Source of the DNA: Jiella pelagia
GTDB taxonomy: Bacteria; Pseudomonadota; Alphaproteobacteria; Rhizobiales; Rhizobiaceae
DNA: 64,000 nucleotides
Reading direction: 5' to 3'
Assembly: GCF_026898155.1 (NCBI RefSeq)
Contig: NZ_CP114029.1
Location: 751,501-815,500 of the forward strand
The position numbers and the translations under genes were made by a program. The notes beneath the pieces were generated by a model that ran no database searches, was not told where the DNA came from, and saw only the letters and a list, made by a program, of their open reading frames with translations. This document shows positions 9,903 through 18,737 of this stretch, one piece after another (positions within the stretch are counted from its first letter, which is position 1; every line of letters begins with the position of its first letter).

Positions 9903-10071
9903 CTTTGGATCAATCCTCGAGCCAGACAAGTCGGATCTCGAGGGCGAGATGTTAGCCCCGTGCGCGGCTCAGGATCCGGGCAAATTGCGCAAGGACCGGA
10001 ACGCGGCGGCCGCCTCGCCCGTTCAAGTATCGGTGAGCCGGCCGTGACCGGCCGTTTACAAGGAAATTCTC

Positions 10072-10221
10072 ATGCTCTGGACGATCGCCGTCATCCTCAT
10101 CATCCTGTGGCTCCTGGGCGCCTTCGCGTTCCACGTAGCCGGCGGGTTGATCCATCTGCTCCTGGTGATCGCCGTCGTCGTCGTGATCTACCAGCTGATC
10201 ACCGGCCGCCGCCGGCTCTGA
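10072..10221 (+). CDS. Small two-helix membrane protein (lmo0937-like)
   Basis: A 49-aa protein starting MLWTIAVILIILWLLGAFAF, then a Gly-rich turn and a second hydrophobic helix, ending in GRRRRL-type basic residues. A good ribosome binding site (AAGGAA) precedes the ATG. The size, two transmembrane segments and the AFHVAGGLIHLLLVIA pattern match the small lmo0937/DUF5670 family, whose function is unknown though it is often stress-associated. It is isolated from its neighbours. Confidence 0.75.
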   Translation: MLWTIAVILIILWLLGAFAFHVAGGLIHLLLVIAVVVVIYQLITGRRRL

Positions 10222-10288
10222 TCAACGAGGTGACGGGGAGGCGCAGTTCTTAGCCCTGGCCGCCCGCGGCTCCAAGGATGAAGCAGCT

Positions 10289-10771
10289 TCAGCTGCACTG
10301 CGCCTCCACGATCTCAGCCTCGCAATCGACCGGGAACGTCACTGACCGGGCGATGAAGCATTTGGCATGCGCCTCCTGATGCAGGGCGCGAGCTTTCTGC
10401 ACATCGCCGCCCCCGGCAATCGTCACCCTAGGCCTCAGGACGGCGCGGACGAAGGCTCCGCCGCCGTCCGCCGCTTCCTCCATCTCGCCTTCGGCCGTGT
10501 CCTGATAGGCGATCACCACAACGCCGGCGACGGCGCAAAGGTGCAGATACCAGAGCTGGTGGCAGGCAGACAGCGAGGCGAGCAGCATCTCCTCCGGGTT
10601 CCAGCGGGCCGGATCGCCGCGAAACGCCGGATCGGCCGAGCCTTCGATGGCCGGCTTGCCAGTGCCCGAGATGACATGATTGCGGGAGTAGGCGCGGTAG
10701 TTGGCGGTGCCCTCTCCCAAATTGCCGGTCCATTCAAGCCGGATCGCATAACGGTGTCGCTTCTCGCCCAT
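10289..10771 (-). CDS. OsmC-family peroxiredoxin-like protein
   Basis: A 160-aa OsmC/Ohr-fold protein. The two conserved redox cysteines are visible, one in SLSACHQLWYL (about residue 70) and one in HAKCFIARSV (about 138). The N-terminal YAIRLEWTGN and the PEEMLLASLSACH helix match the COG1764/1765 type. Members reduce organic hydroperoxides or other thiol-reactive compounds. It stands alone and is divergent from the next gene. Substrate not determined. Confidence 0.85.
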   Translation of the reverse strand: MGEKRHRYAIRLEWTGNLGEGTANYRAYSRNHVISGTGKPAIEGSADPAFRGDPARWNPEEMLLASLSACHQLWYLHLCAVAGVVVIAYQDTAEGEMEEAADGGGAFVRAVLRPRVTIAGGGDVQKARALHQEAHAKCFIARSVTFPVDCEAEIVEAQCS

Positions 10772-10894
10772 GGTTCCTCGCCTCGCCGTCGCCGAGGCGC
10801 GCTTCTACACCCTCGGTACCGGCGGTAACCGTCTCTTGAGACGAATCGTTCGCTGCGCTTGCGAATGCGCCGTCGGCAATGCTTATAAGCCGCC

Positions 10895-11470
10895 ATGCAG
10901 TCCCTTTTGCCCTATTTTCGCTTCCGCTCCCGCCCTTTCCGTCCGCTGTCGAGTACAATCTTCGGCGGGCTTGCTGCCGTCCTCGTGGCGATGCCGATCT
11001 CCCTCGCCATGTCCCAGACGGCGCCGAAGAGCGAGGAAAGGCTGACGGCGGAACCGGACGCACTCAGCGAAAGCTCCATCGCGACAACCGAGCGCGACGC
11101 GTGGCGACGGATCACGGCGCCGCTCGCGCCGACCCGGCTGTCGCTGGTGCTGGCGCCGAGCGCCGTCGATCCCGGCGAGACCGTGTTCATCGACGTCTAT
11201 CTCCAGCCGGAGGGCGATGGGACGACGAACGCCGGCAGCGAGGCCGACGGCACCGCCCGCCTGACCGACGCGGACCGAAGCCGCCTCGCCGGAACCGTTG
11301 CCTTCACCGAGGCGGACGCCATTGGCGAAGAGGAGTATTTCGTCGTCAACGTCCCGCCCGGAATGCGCTTTGAGACCGGCGCCGCGATCGTCACCCTCAC
11401 CCTGTCCGGCGCCAGTTCTCCGCTTGAAAATTCGGCGGTCGAGCTGCGCCAGGCGAACCTCCTCAGATAG
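10895..11470 (+). CDS. Secreted/membrane-anchored hypothetical protein
   Basis: 191 aa, not recognised. The N-terminus is basic followed by a hydrophobic helix (STIFGGLAAVLVAMPISLAM, about residues 20-39), so it is a signal peptide or single anchor. The rest is acidic and has a beta-rich look (LSLVLAPSAVDPGETVFIDVYL, VAFTEADAIGEEEYFVVNVPPGM), suggesting a small periplasmic domain. No motif points to a function. ATG start; GC-rich coding bias supports translation. Confidence 0.6.
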   Translation: MQSLLPYFRFRSRPFRPLSSTIFGGLAAVLVAMPISLAMSQTAPKSEERLTAEPDALSESSIATTERDAWRRITAPLAPTRLSLVLAPSAVDPGETVFIDVYLQPEGDGTTNAGSEADGTARLTDADRSRLAGTVAFTEADAIGEEEYFVVNVPPGMRFETGAAIVTLTLSGASSPLENSAVELRQANLLR

Positions 11471-11541
11471 CCGTTTCGCCGAACCGGCCATCGGCCTATA
11501 ACCCGCGCTGATCTGGTCCAGGCAGGGGAGCCTCGAGAGCC

Positions 11542-12000
11542 ATGACGCGCGCCTATGAGGATTTCGAGGATGGCCTCGAAATTCCGCTCGGACCCTACAC
11601 GGCCGAACGGGACGAGATGATCGCCTTCGCCGAGGAGTTCGACCCGCAGCCCTTTCACCTCGATGACGAAGCGGGCGGCGCCAACGAACTCGTCGGCGGT
11701 CTTACCGCCTCCGGCTGGCACACCTGCTCGATGCTGATGCGGATGATGGCCGAGGGCTTCATCCTGGATTCGACGTCGCAGGGCTCGCCCGGCGTCGACT
11801 TCGTCAAGTGGCGCGCCCCCGTCCGGCCGGGAGACCGGTTGACCGGCACCGCCCGGGTGCTTTCGCGCCGGCTGTCGGCCAAGCGTCCTACCCTCGGCAT
11901 CACCAAGATGGGCGTTGCGCTCGAGAATCAGAACGGCGTGACGGTGCTGGAGACCGAGTACACCCTTCTTCTCCTCACCCGCGAGGGAGCCGCCGCATGA
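11542..12000 (+). CDS. MaoC-like dehydratase, first of a pair
   Basis: A hot-dog-fold protein of 152 aa with the R-specific hydratase signature: FDPQPFHLDDEA carries the catalytic Asp and His near residues 34-40, followed by GLTASGWHT. It overlaps the following MaoC gene by ATGA, so the two are made together and may form a heterodimer. MaoC proteins hydrate enoyl-CoA or related thioesters. A heptamer GAGCCTC at 11528-11534, just upstream, may be another corrupted GAGCTC. Confidence 0.87.
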   Translation: MTRAYEDFEDGLEIPLGPYTAERDEMIAFAEEFDPQPFHLDDEAGGANELVGGLTASGWHTCSMLMRMMAEGFILDSTSQGSPGVDFVKWRAPVRPGDRLTGTARVLSRRLSAKRPTLGITKMGVALENQNGVTVLETEYTLLLLTREGAAA

Positions 12001-12467
12001 GCTTCTGGGACACGTTCGTCATCGGCGAGCCGATCGCCCTCGGGTCGCATCGTTTCCTGGCCGAGGACATCATCCGCTTTGCCGAGAAATACGATCCGCA
12101 GGTCTTCCACCTCGATCCCGAAGCGGCGAAGAACTCCGTCCTCGGCGGGCTCTGCGCCTCTGGCTGGCACACGGCGGCCGCCTGCATGCGCCTCAATGTC
12201 GAATATCGCTACGGCCGCCTGCGGGAATGGATCGAGGCTGGCAATCCGGCGCCGAAGATCGGCCCCTCGCCCGGCTTCAAGAACATGCGCTGGCCGAAGC
12301 CCGTCTATGCCGGAGACACGGTGACCTTCACCCAGACCGTCGTCGACAAACGGGCTTCCGGAACGAAGCCGGGCTGGGGCATCCTCAGCTTCACCACGCT
12401 CGGAGTGAACCAGGACGGCGCGGAGGTCTTCGCCTTCGATGGCGCGGCGTTCCAGGGGACGGAGTGA
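11997..12467 (+). CDS. MaoC-like dehydratase, second of a pair
   Basis: 156 aa, with the same core as its upstream neighbour (KYDPQVFHLDPEAA, then GGLCASGWHTAA). It carries an insert around residues 70-95 (EWIEAGNPAPKIGPSPGF), so it is a paralogue and not a recent duplicate. The catalytic Asp/His pair is kept. ATG overlaps the previous stop. Substrate unknown; a role in acyl-CoA metabolism is likely from the family. Confidence 0.87.
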   Translation: MSFWDTFVIGEPIALGSHRFLAEDIIRFAEKYDPQVFHLDPEAAKNSVLGGLCASGWHTAAACMRLNVEYRYGRLREWIEAGNPAPKIGPSPGFKNMRWPKPVYAGDTVTFTQTVVDKRASGTKPGWGILSFTTLGVNQDGAEVFAFDGAAFQGTE

Positions 12468-12673
12468 TACGCCCGCGCGGCGATTGAGCTTATACCCTTT
12501 GGCGCCGGTCGAAGATCGGGGCCGACTGTATGAGTTGCAAGAAACGATTTCGAAACATCCGGCGACATCGATCTGAAACGCATCGGCTCTAAAGGAGCGG
12601 CCGCCGAACGGTTCCAGGTGCAGGGTTGCCCGGATGCGTCCGTTGGTTTCGGCGCCTTTCGAGATCCAAACAG

Positions 12674-13075
12674 ATGCGCAACATCGACAAGGTGTATGTG
12701 GCCACTGGCTTCGGGTGGCTGATTTTCGCTGCCGGTTTCGGCACATGGCTCGGCGCGAGCGGCCATTTCAACTTTTCGGAGTCTCACGCCCATATCGGCC
12801 TGCTCGGCTTCGTCGCCTCCATGCTCTTCGGCCTTGTCCATCGCGGCTGGCCGGAGTTGCGCGAGCGCACGCTCGCCATCGTCCAGTTCGCCGTCTACGA
12901 GATCGGCGCGATCGTGCTCCTCGCCGGCAAGATCATGGTCGACGCGACCGGCGTGCCGAACGCGCTTCTGATGATCGGCTCGCCGATCGTCATCATCGGC
13001 GTCATCCTCTTCCTCTGGCTGTTCCTTGCTGCCCCCGCACGAAAGAACACGCCGGAGATGGTGCCTGCGGAATAA
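12674..13075 (+). CDS. Four-helix membrane protein with HAHIGLLG motif
   Basis: 133 aa with four predicted transmembrane helices (about 9-27, 42-58, 74-92, 100-122). The segment FSESHAHIGLLGFVASMLFG places two histidines at a membrane face, reminiscent of haem-ligating helices in haem-copper-oxidase-like small proteins, but I cannot assign a family. The ATG at 12674 is chosen because the hydrophobic helix starts soon after. A strong terminator follows the gene. Confidence 0.6.
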   Translation: MRNIDKVYVATGFGWLIFAAGFGTWLGASGHFNFSESHAHIGLLGFVASMLFGLVHRGWPELRERTLAIVQFAVYEIGAIVLLAGKIMVDATGVPNALLMIGSPIVIIGVILFLWLFLAAPARKNTPEMVPAE

Positions 13076-13109
13076 TCCCCCAGATCCCGCATCTCCGCAC
13101 CAGAAGGAA

Positions 13110-13142
13110 GCCCTGACCGTCCCCCCACGGTCAGGGCTTTTT
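13110..13142 (+). terminator. Rho-independent terminator after the four-helix membrane protein
   Basis: Stem GCCCTGACCGT / ACGGTCAGGGC (11 bp), a six-C loop and a run of five T. It sits 35 bases after the stop codon. Confidence 0.9.
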
Positions 13143-13215
13143 CGCCATTCGGTGGCCACCGCCACCAGATCGACCGCGAGATTTTCCGATCCTCAAGTCC
13201 GCCTGGTTTCAGGCC

Positions 13216-13815
13216 TCACGAGCCCGGCACCCAAGAACTGCCGAGAGCCGCGGGTTCGTCGATGCCGTCCGGCAGATCGGTGAACTTCCGTGCGTCGGAC
13301 GGTTTTCGGCCGGGCAGCGTCGGATGCGTCATCTCACGGACGATCTCCTCCGCCGACTCGATGACCCCGACCCTCTCGAGGCCATGAAGCATGCCGATCG
13401 TGGAAAATACGTGAAGGTTCGGAGGCTTGTTGATGACCCGCACCCCCGCGTCCTCGAACAGGATCGCCACGGGGTCTCCCACAGCCGTGTACGACGGCAA
13501 GCCGTCGTCCGACGTCATGAAGTCGACCATGGCCAGTTCCCCGGCATTCCTTTTCAGTTTCGCCCCTCTCGCCCGCTTTTCCCGTTCCATTCGACCGATG
13601 TCGGTCGGCTCGACGATGAACGGTGGCTGGTTGCCGTCGATGATGGCCTTTACCTCCCGATCCTTCAGGTAGGCGGGGTCACTCGTGAGTTCGTCGTACA
13701 CGGCATCGACCACTACGACGCGCATATCCAGCGCCAGCAGGAGTTCCAGCCGACCCGCAACCCAGAGGCTGTTGAAGGGTCCGGCATCCGCCATGATGAG
13801 CGTGCACCGCTTCAC
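13216..13815 (-). CDS. PIN-like toxin of a type II toxin-antitoxin pair
   Basis: 199 aa. The start IMADAGPFNSLWVAGRLELLL and the VVDAVYDELTSDP segment (about residue 36) look like the first acidic residues of a PIN ribonuclease fold. A further acidic cluster (AMVDFMTSDDG, about 95-105) would complete the metal site. A GTG start overlaps the upstream RHH gene stop, the normal antitoxin-toxin coupling. The C-terminal 60 residues extend beyond the usual PIN length. The VapC assignment rests on context plus these residues, not on full motif coverage. Confidence 0.6.
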   Translation of the reverse strand: MKRCTLIMADAGPFNSLWVAGRLELLLALDMRVVVVDAVYDELTSDPAYLKDREVKAIIDGNQPPFIVEPTDIGRMEREKRARGAKLKRNAGELAMVDFMTSDDGLPSYTAVGDPVAILFEDAGVRVINKPPNLHVFSTIGMLHGLERVGVIESAEEIVREMTHPTLPGRKPSDARKFTDLPDGIDEPAALGSSWVPGS

Positions 13816-14144
13816 GACATCTTCCAGAGCTTCTCGAAGAGAACGGCCTGGTTCTCGATCTCATGGAGCGCGGGTCGCGGCATGGGCAGATCGGCCTCGC
13901 CCAAGCGGACGAGCAGCTCGGCGTAGTCCCTCAATCCCATGAGCCTGATCGTCTCCCTCCGGGACAGTCGCCCTTCGGAGTAGGCAAGCAACGGATCGTC
14001 CTGCGGTGGGGAGGACCCGTCGCTCGTCACCGCCTCCAGATGCGAACGGATGATCGCGGTCATCGTCGTTCCGTTGGCAGCGGCGTAGGCTTTTGCCTTC
14101 TGCATCAATGCGTCCGGCAAATTCAACGTCGTATTGCGTTGCAT
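13812..14144 (-). CDS. Ribbon-helix-helix antitoxin (VapB-like)
   Basis: 110 aa. The N-terminus QRNTTLNLPDALMQKAKAYA followed by NGTTMTAIIRSHLEAV is a CopG/RHH DNA-binding unit. The C-terminal half (RETIRLMGLRDYAELLVRL) would bind the toxin. I choose ATG 14144 because GAGG lies eight bases before it; an in-frame ATG at 14162 would add six residues. It overlaps the toxin gene, and the palindrome just upstream fits autoregulation. Confidence 0.65.
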   Translation of the reverse strand: MQRNTTLNLPDALMQKAKAYAAANGTTMTAIIRSHLEAVTSDGSSPPQDDPLLAYSEGRLSRRETIRLMGLRDYAELLVRLGEADLPMPRPALHEIENQAVLFEKLWKMS

Positions 14145-14172
14145 TGCTTGCACCTCGTCCATGCACCGTCAC

Positions 14173-14186
14173 CACATATGTATGTG
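14173..14186. promoter_or_regulatory. Inverted repeat upstream of the antitoxin gene
   Basis: CACATA-TG-TATGTG is a perfect 6-bp inverted repeat about 30 bases before the antitoxin ATG, the usual place for an RHH antitoxin operator. AT-rich against a GC-rich background. Function inferred. Confidence 0.45.
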
Positions 14187-14351
14187 ACAGCGCCATGCCG
14201 GGCAATTCTGGACGGTGGCAAGCCGGTCTCAGACGAGACACGCGAGCCCGCCGGCATGGATGGCCTGCCGGATGTCGGGCGGATCATCCGGAGGCAGAGG
14301 CCGTCGGCATGACGATCCTGCCGCCGCCGGGGCGCTGAGCGGCAACGAGAG

Positions 14352-15482
14352 CTACCGCACGATGGTGAGCTTTTCCGCCGCCCGGGTGATCGCCGTATAG
14401 AGCCAGCGCTCGCGGGTGTCGCGAAAGGCGAAGCTCTCGTCGAACAGCATGACGTCGTTCCACTGGGAGCCCTGCGCCTTGTGAACGGTCAGCGCGTAGC
14501 CGTAGTCGAAGTCGTCGAAGCGCTTCTTGGTCGCCCAGGGCACCTCGGCGTCCGGCTCCTCGAAGGCCTGCTTCAGGAGGCGGATCTTCGCCGCGCCCTG
14601 GTCGATGTCGTCGTCGTCCGGCTTGACGATCAGGTTGACTCCGGGCTTCGTCGTCTCGCGCGAGGCGGTCATCACCTGCCATAGCGAGCCGTTGAGGAGC
14701 CCCTTGGGGGGGTCGTTGCGCAGGCAGACCAGCTTGTCGCCCGCCATCGGCAGCGGCCCGTCGAAGCCCTTCAGCTCCCGCAGGCGGGCATTGTAGCGCC
14801 GCCGGGTGCGATTGGTGCCAACGAGAACCTGGTCGGCGGCGAGCACCCGCTCGGTCTCCACCTCGCGCTTGGAGATCACCTGCGCGTTCTCGCCATAGTC
14901 GCCATACATCAGCTCGCGGCCTTCCCGCACCGCCAGCGCCATCTCGATGATCGGATTGTCCCGCGCCTGGCGGTGGATCTCGCTGAGGAGAAAATCCGGC
15001 TCGGCCTCGGTGAAGAAGCCGCCGCCCGAGACCGGCGGCAGCTGGCCGGGATCGCCGAGGACGAGGATCGGCGTGCCGAAGGACATGAGATCGCGGCCGA
15101 GCGCCTCGTCCACCATCGAGCATTCGTCGACGACCACGAGCTTGGCCTTGGCGACGGGGCTCTGACGATTGAGCGAAAAGGTCGGCGACACGCGCGAGAC
15201 ACCGCTCGTTTCGTCCGAAACGGTTTCCTCGCCGCGTGGCCGGTAAATCAGCGAATGCAGCGTGCGGGCCGACTTGGCGCCTTTCGACCGCAGCACCTGG
15301 GCCGCCTTGCCGGTGAAGGCGGCGAACTGCACGGCCCCGTCGATGCCTTCGGCAAAATGTCGGGCGAGTGTCGTCTTGCCGGTGCCGGCATAGCCGAACA
15401 GGCGGAAGATCGGCTGATCGTCCCGCTCGAGCCAATCGGCGACGGCGCGCAGCGCGTCATCCTGTTGCGGCGTCAGTTGCAA
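14352..15482 (-). CDS. ATP-dependent RecD-like DNA helicase
   Basis: A 376-aa superfamily 1 helicase. Motifs in order: Walker A GYAGTGKTTLA (about residues 30-40), motif II VVVDECSMVDEA (about 117-128), motif III LVLGDPGQLPPV, and the C-terminal UvrD/RecD signatures ALTVHKAQGSQWNDVMLF (about 331-348) and LYTAITRAAEKLTIV at the end. It is a compact stand-alone protein, shorter than RecD2, resembling the exodeoxyribonuclease V alpha-like helicases widespread in Rhizobiales. Probably 5'-3' DNA unwinding; no operon partner. Confidence 0.88.
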   Translation of the reverse strand: MQLTPQQDDALRAVADWLERDDQPIFRLFGYAGTGKTTLARHFAEGIDGAVQFAAFTGKAAQVLRSKGAKSARTLHSLIYRPRGEETVSDETSGVSRVSPTFSLNRQSPVAKAKLVVVDECSMVDEALGRDLMSFGTPILVLGDPGQLPPVSGGGFFTEAEPDFLLSEIHRQARDNPIIEMALAVREGRELMYGDYGENAQVISKREVETERVLAADQVLVGTNRTRRRYNARLRELKGFDGPLPMAGDKLVCLRNDPPKGLLNGSLWQVMTASRETTKPGVNLIVKPDDDDIDQGAAKIRLLKQAFEEPDAEVPWATKKRFDDFDYGYALTVHKAQGSQWNDVMLFDESFAFRDTRERWLYTAITRAAEKLTIVR

Positions 15483-15647
15483 GGCGTCTCTCCCGAATAG
15501 CGTCGGCTCTGAAGCGGCCGCAGGAGCGACGAAACATTGCGGCCGTCCGACACTTGGCAGCGGGCCGCGCCGCCATCAATCGAAAAGATCAGGAAAACAG
15601 GGGATTTCGTAGCATCGAGGTCGGCGTGCCCATAGGCAGGCAGGCCG

Positions 15648-17673
15648 CTACCTCAGAATGGCCGACACCCGGCTCGGCGGCATCATCGCCGCGCCACCAG
15701 CGCCGTTTCTGGCTGCGGAGCCCTCGGCCACGGCGGTGATCGTGGCGCGAAGATCTCTGAGGCCGAAGGGTTTCTGCAGGCGAGCGGAGACGATGTCATT
15801 GCCGTCGACGACGTCCTCGGAATACCCTGTCGCGAGAATCACCGGCAGCGACGGCCAACTGTCGCGGATGATCCGTGCGAACTCCAATCCCGTCATCCGT
15901 GGCATCGCGTGATCGGTCAGAACCAGGTCCACCGGCAGGCGGGTTTTCGACCGGCGCAGGAAGGTCAGCGCCTCCTCGGCCGATGAATGCGCGAAGGTCT
16001 CGTGTCCAAGGTCGTTCAGCAATGCTGCCGAATTCATCAGGACGAGCGCGTCGTCGTCGACGACGACGATACGGAGCTTGCGCTCCTGATGATCTTCCAC
16101 GTCCACTGTCTCCACTTCGTCGTCCGCAAGTTCACCGGCTGCGCGTTCCATTGCCGCCGGCAACAGCAACGTGACCGTCGTTCCCTTGCCGGGCCGACTC
16201 TTGATCGACATCTGCCCTTCGACGGAATCGACAAGCCCTTGAACCATCGACAACCCCAGTCCGGTTCCCTTGCCGGGTGGCTTTGTGGTGAAAAAAACTT
16301 CGCGGGCGCGTGAAAGCGTCTCGGTGTCCATGCCGCATCCGGAATCGGTAATGTCCAACTGCACGTAGCGGCCGGGCACGGCGGCACAGTCGGATCCCGC
16401 GACGATCCGCCGATTGCGCGCGGCAAGACGGATCGAGCCGCCCCGCGCCATGGCGTCCCGGGCGTTGATGAGGAGGTTCATCAGCGCGAGTTCCAGTTGA
16501 TGCGGATCGATCCTCAACGGTGCGAGCTTGTCGGGAAAATTCGACTGTATGACTGTCTCCGGCCCAAGCGCCTTGCCGAGCAGCTCGCACAGATCCTCGA
16601 ACAGCGCCGGCAATTCGACCGGCCTGACATCGATCTCCCGCTCGCGCGCGAAATTCATCATCCGGCCGACCAGGACCGCGCCGCGCTTCGCCCCGACGAT
16701 GGCATTGTCGAGGAACCGCGTGACGTCGCTGCCGGCAGGGAGGCGTCGGCGGCCGAGTTCGAGGTTTCCCAGGATGGCGCTCAGGAGATTGTTGAAGTCG
16801 TGGGCAACACCGCCGGTAAGCTGGCCGATCATTTCGAGCTTCTGCGACTGGAACAGCGCCCGCCTTGCCGCCTCCAGCGCCTGCTCCGTCGCCGCTTGCG
16901 CCGAATTGTCCCGCAGTGCCAGGGAAAAGCCGAGATGTTCGCCGGCATCGTTGCGAATCGCGTCGATGACCTCGCTGGCGTAGACGCCGGTCCCATCGCT
17001 GGCGAGCCGCCAACCGGTCTGCAGCAGCCGCCCCTCCCGCATGGCGAGGCTCGATGGCCTGCTGCGGCAGACCAAGGCGGCGATCCTCTGCCGAGTAGAG
17101 TTCGGCATAGGCGCGGCCGACCATTTGTTTGGAGGTGTAGCCGAGCATCCGCTCGAGCGCCTCGCTCCAGCTGCTGATCTCCCCGGCCTGGTCCAGGGTG
17201 CAGGTCGCCAGATCCTGGAAACCGCCGATCAGCTGCCGGAACTGTTGCTCGCTGCGGCGGCTCGCGCCTTCGGCACTGTGTCTCTGCGTCCGATCCCGGC
17301 AAATGACCACGAAGCCGGATCTCGCCAGATCCTCGCCCTCGACCCGCTGCAGGACGAAATGGCAACGGAAGCGGCTGCGATTCTTTCTGAGGCACCATCC
17401 CTCGGCCTCGTAACGCATATGCTGCTCGGCGCCCCGCAGCATCTCCGCGATCTTCACGTCGCCGGGTTTGTGCCAGTAGAAATCGGCGAAGAAATCGCGG
17501 CCGACGACCTCGTGCTCCGCAAAGCCTCGCAGGCGTTCCGCACCGTCGTTCCAGCTGGAGATGCGGCCCTCACGGTCCAACAGTATAATCGCGTAGTCCG
17601 TCACACTTTCGACGAACTGCCGGTAGGTTTCATCAGAGAGATGCCAGTCCGGCGAAGCTAATGCTGCGTTCAT
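15648..17673 (-). CDS. Hybrid sensor histidine kinase with two PAS domains and a receiver (frameshifted at 17046)
   Basis: About 674 aa after removing one base from the heptamer at 17046-17052; the join reads QQAIELAMREGRLLQTGW. Domains: PAS (about 15-140), PAS (about 150-275), HisKA with phospho-acceptor His in GGVAHDFNNLLSAILG (about 300), HATPase (LLINARDAM, DSGCGM, GKGTGLGLSMVQGL), then a receiver (IVVVDDDALVLMN, with the acceptor Asp in DLVLTDHAMPRMTG). The missing transmembrane segment suggests a cytosolic sensor. ATG 17673 is chosen because the reading frame upstream has no domain. Signal and partner unknown. Confidence 0.85.
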
Positions 17674-18027
17674 GATGTAGCCCTTCGATGCAAGGCTACA
17701 ATACGTCTCACCCTCCGTGAAGACGATGGCTAAAAAGTCGGATTTCAGGCAGACCCACGGCGTATTCCTGTGGCAATTTGACGCAAATTGAACGTTATTC
17801 CGCTTTGATCTGCCATAGGCGCCAATTATATTGCAACGCAATACAGATTGTCTGGCAGCATTTCGGTGTATTTCGAATCAAGATCCGTCGTGCCGAATAT
17901 CATTCGAGAGTGGAAATTTCATGTCTGAAATTTCCACTCCTACACCGGAGCGGGACCGAGCGCCGCAGAGCCGAGCCGCGACCAGGAGTAAGGTTTAAGG
18001 GGATCCGCCGCCTGGCGACGCGCTCGC
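17674..18027. other. Intergenic region with a long perfect inverted repeat
   Basis: It separates the hybrid kinase from the end of ilvH. Apart from the palindrome at 17908-17939 (listed separately) it is AT-richer than its surroundings (about 17700-17930) and I see no gene in it. The kinase promoter must lie here. Confidence 0.6.
17908..17939. repeat. 14-bp perfect inverted repeat
   Basis: GAGTGGAAATTTCA / TGAAATTTCCACTC with a four-base TGTC spacer. There is no T-run after either arm, so it is not a standard terminator. It could be a regulator site for the upstream kinase gene or an RNA hairpin past ilvH. Directly visible; function unknown. Confidence 0.85.
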
Positions 18028-18603
18028 CTACATGCCTTCCTTGCCGCGGGACAGCGCCGCAACACCGGTCCGGCAGACTTCGATCAGACCGAGCGGCGCC
18101 ATCAGCGCGACGAACTTGTCGAGCTTGGAGGGCCGGCCCGTGATCTCAAAGACGAAGTGCTCGATCGAGGAATCGACTACTTTGGCCCGGAAGACGTCGG
18201 CAAGGCGCAACGCCTCGACCCGCTTCTCGCCCTGCCCCGCAACCTTGACGATGCCGAGTTCGCGCTCGATCGGGGCGGTTTCGCCGTTCTTTCCGGCGGT
18301 CGCAGTGAGATCCACCACGCGATGGACCGGCACGATCCGGTCGAGCTGGCTCTTCAGCTGCTCGATGACATGGGGCGCGCCGCGGGTGACGACGGTAATG
18401 CGCGACAGGTGCTTCTCATGCTCGGTCTCGGAGACCGTCAGGCTCTCGATATTGTAGCCGCGGCCGGAAAACAGGCCGATCACCCGGGCCAGCACGCCCG
18501 GCTCGTTGTCGACAAGGACCGCCAGCGTCCGCGATTCCGCCGTCTCCTTCTCCGGCGTGATGAAATAGGCCGAAGCCGGCGGCTGGACGACAGGGTTGTT
18601 CAT
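18028..18603 (-). CDS. ilvH: Acetolactate synthase small (regulatory) subunit
   Basis: 191 aa. An N-terminal ACT domain begins at TLAVLVDNEPGVLARVIGLFSGRGYNIESLTV (about residues 27-58), followed by the second ACT-like ALS_ss_C domain with ELGIVKVAG and SKLDKFVALMAPLGLIEVCRTG at the end. It mediates valine feedback inhibition of the large subunit. It lies 134 bases downstream of the large-subunit gene with an 11-bp hairpin between them, and is expected to be transcribed from the ilvB leader. Confidence 0.96.
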   Translation of the reverse strand: MNNPVVQPPASAYFITPEKETAESRTLAVLVDNEPGVLARVIGLFSGRGYNIESLTVSETEHEKHLSRITVVTRGAPHVIEQLKSQLDRIVPVHRVVDLTATAGKNGETAPIERELGIVKVAGQGEKRVEALRLADVFRAKVVDSSIEHFVFEITGRPSKLDKFVALMAPLGLIEVCRTGVAALSRGKEGM

Positions 18604-18699
18604 GGAAATGACCTTGCGGATGAAGATGCTGCGCTTTTTGCCTGCGCCCGTTCGGGTCTCCCCCAGTCGCAAGATGCAGCCGTTTTGGAAGATGAAATC

Positions 18700-18725
18700 A
18701 CGACCGGCGGCCTTCCGCCGGTCGT
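18700..18725 (-). other. Intercistronic hairpin between ilvB and ilvH
   Basis: A perfect 11-bp stem (ACGACCGGCGG / CCGCCGGTCGT) with a four-base loop, 12 bases after the ilvB stop. No T-run follows on the minus strand, so it is more likely an mRNA-stability or processing element than a terminator. Function inferred. Confidence 0.6.
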
Positions 18726-18737
18726 CAGGCCAGAAAT

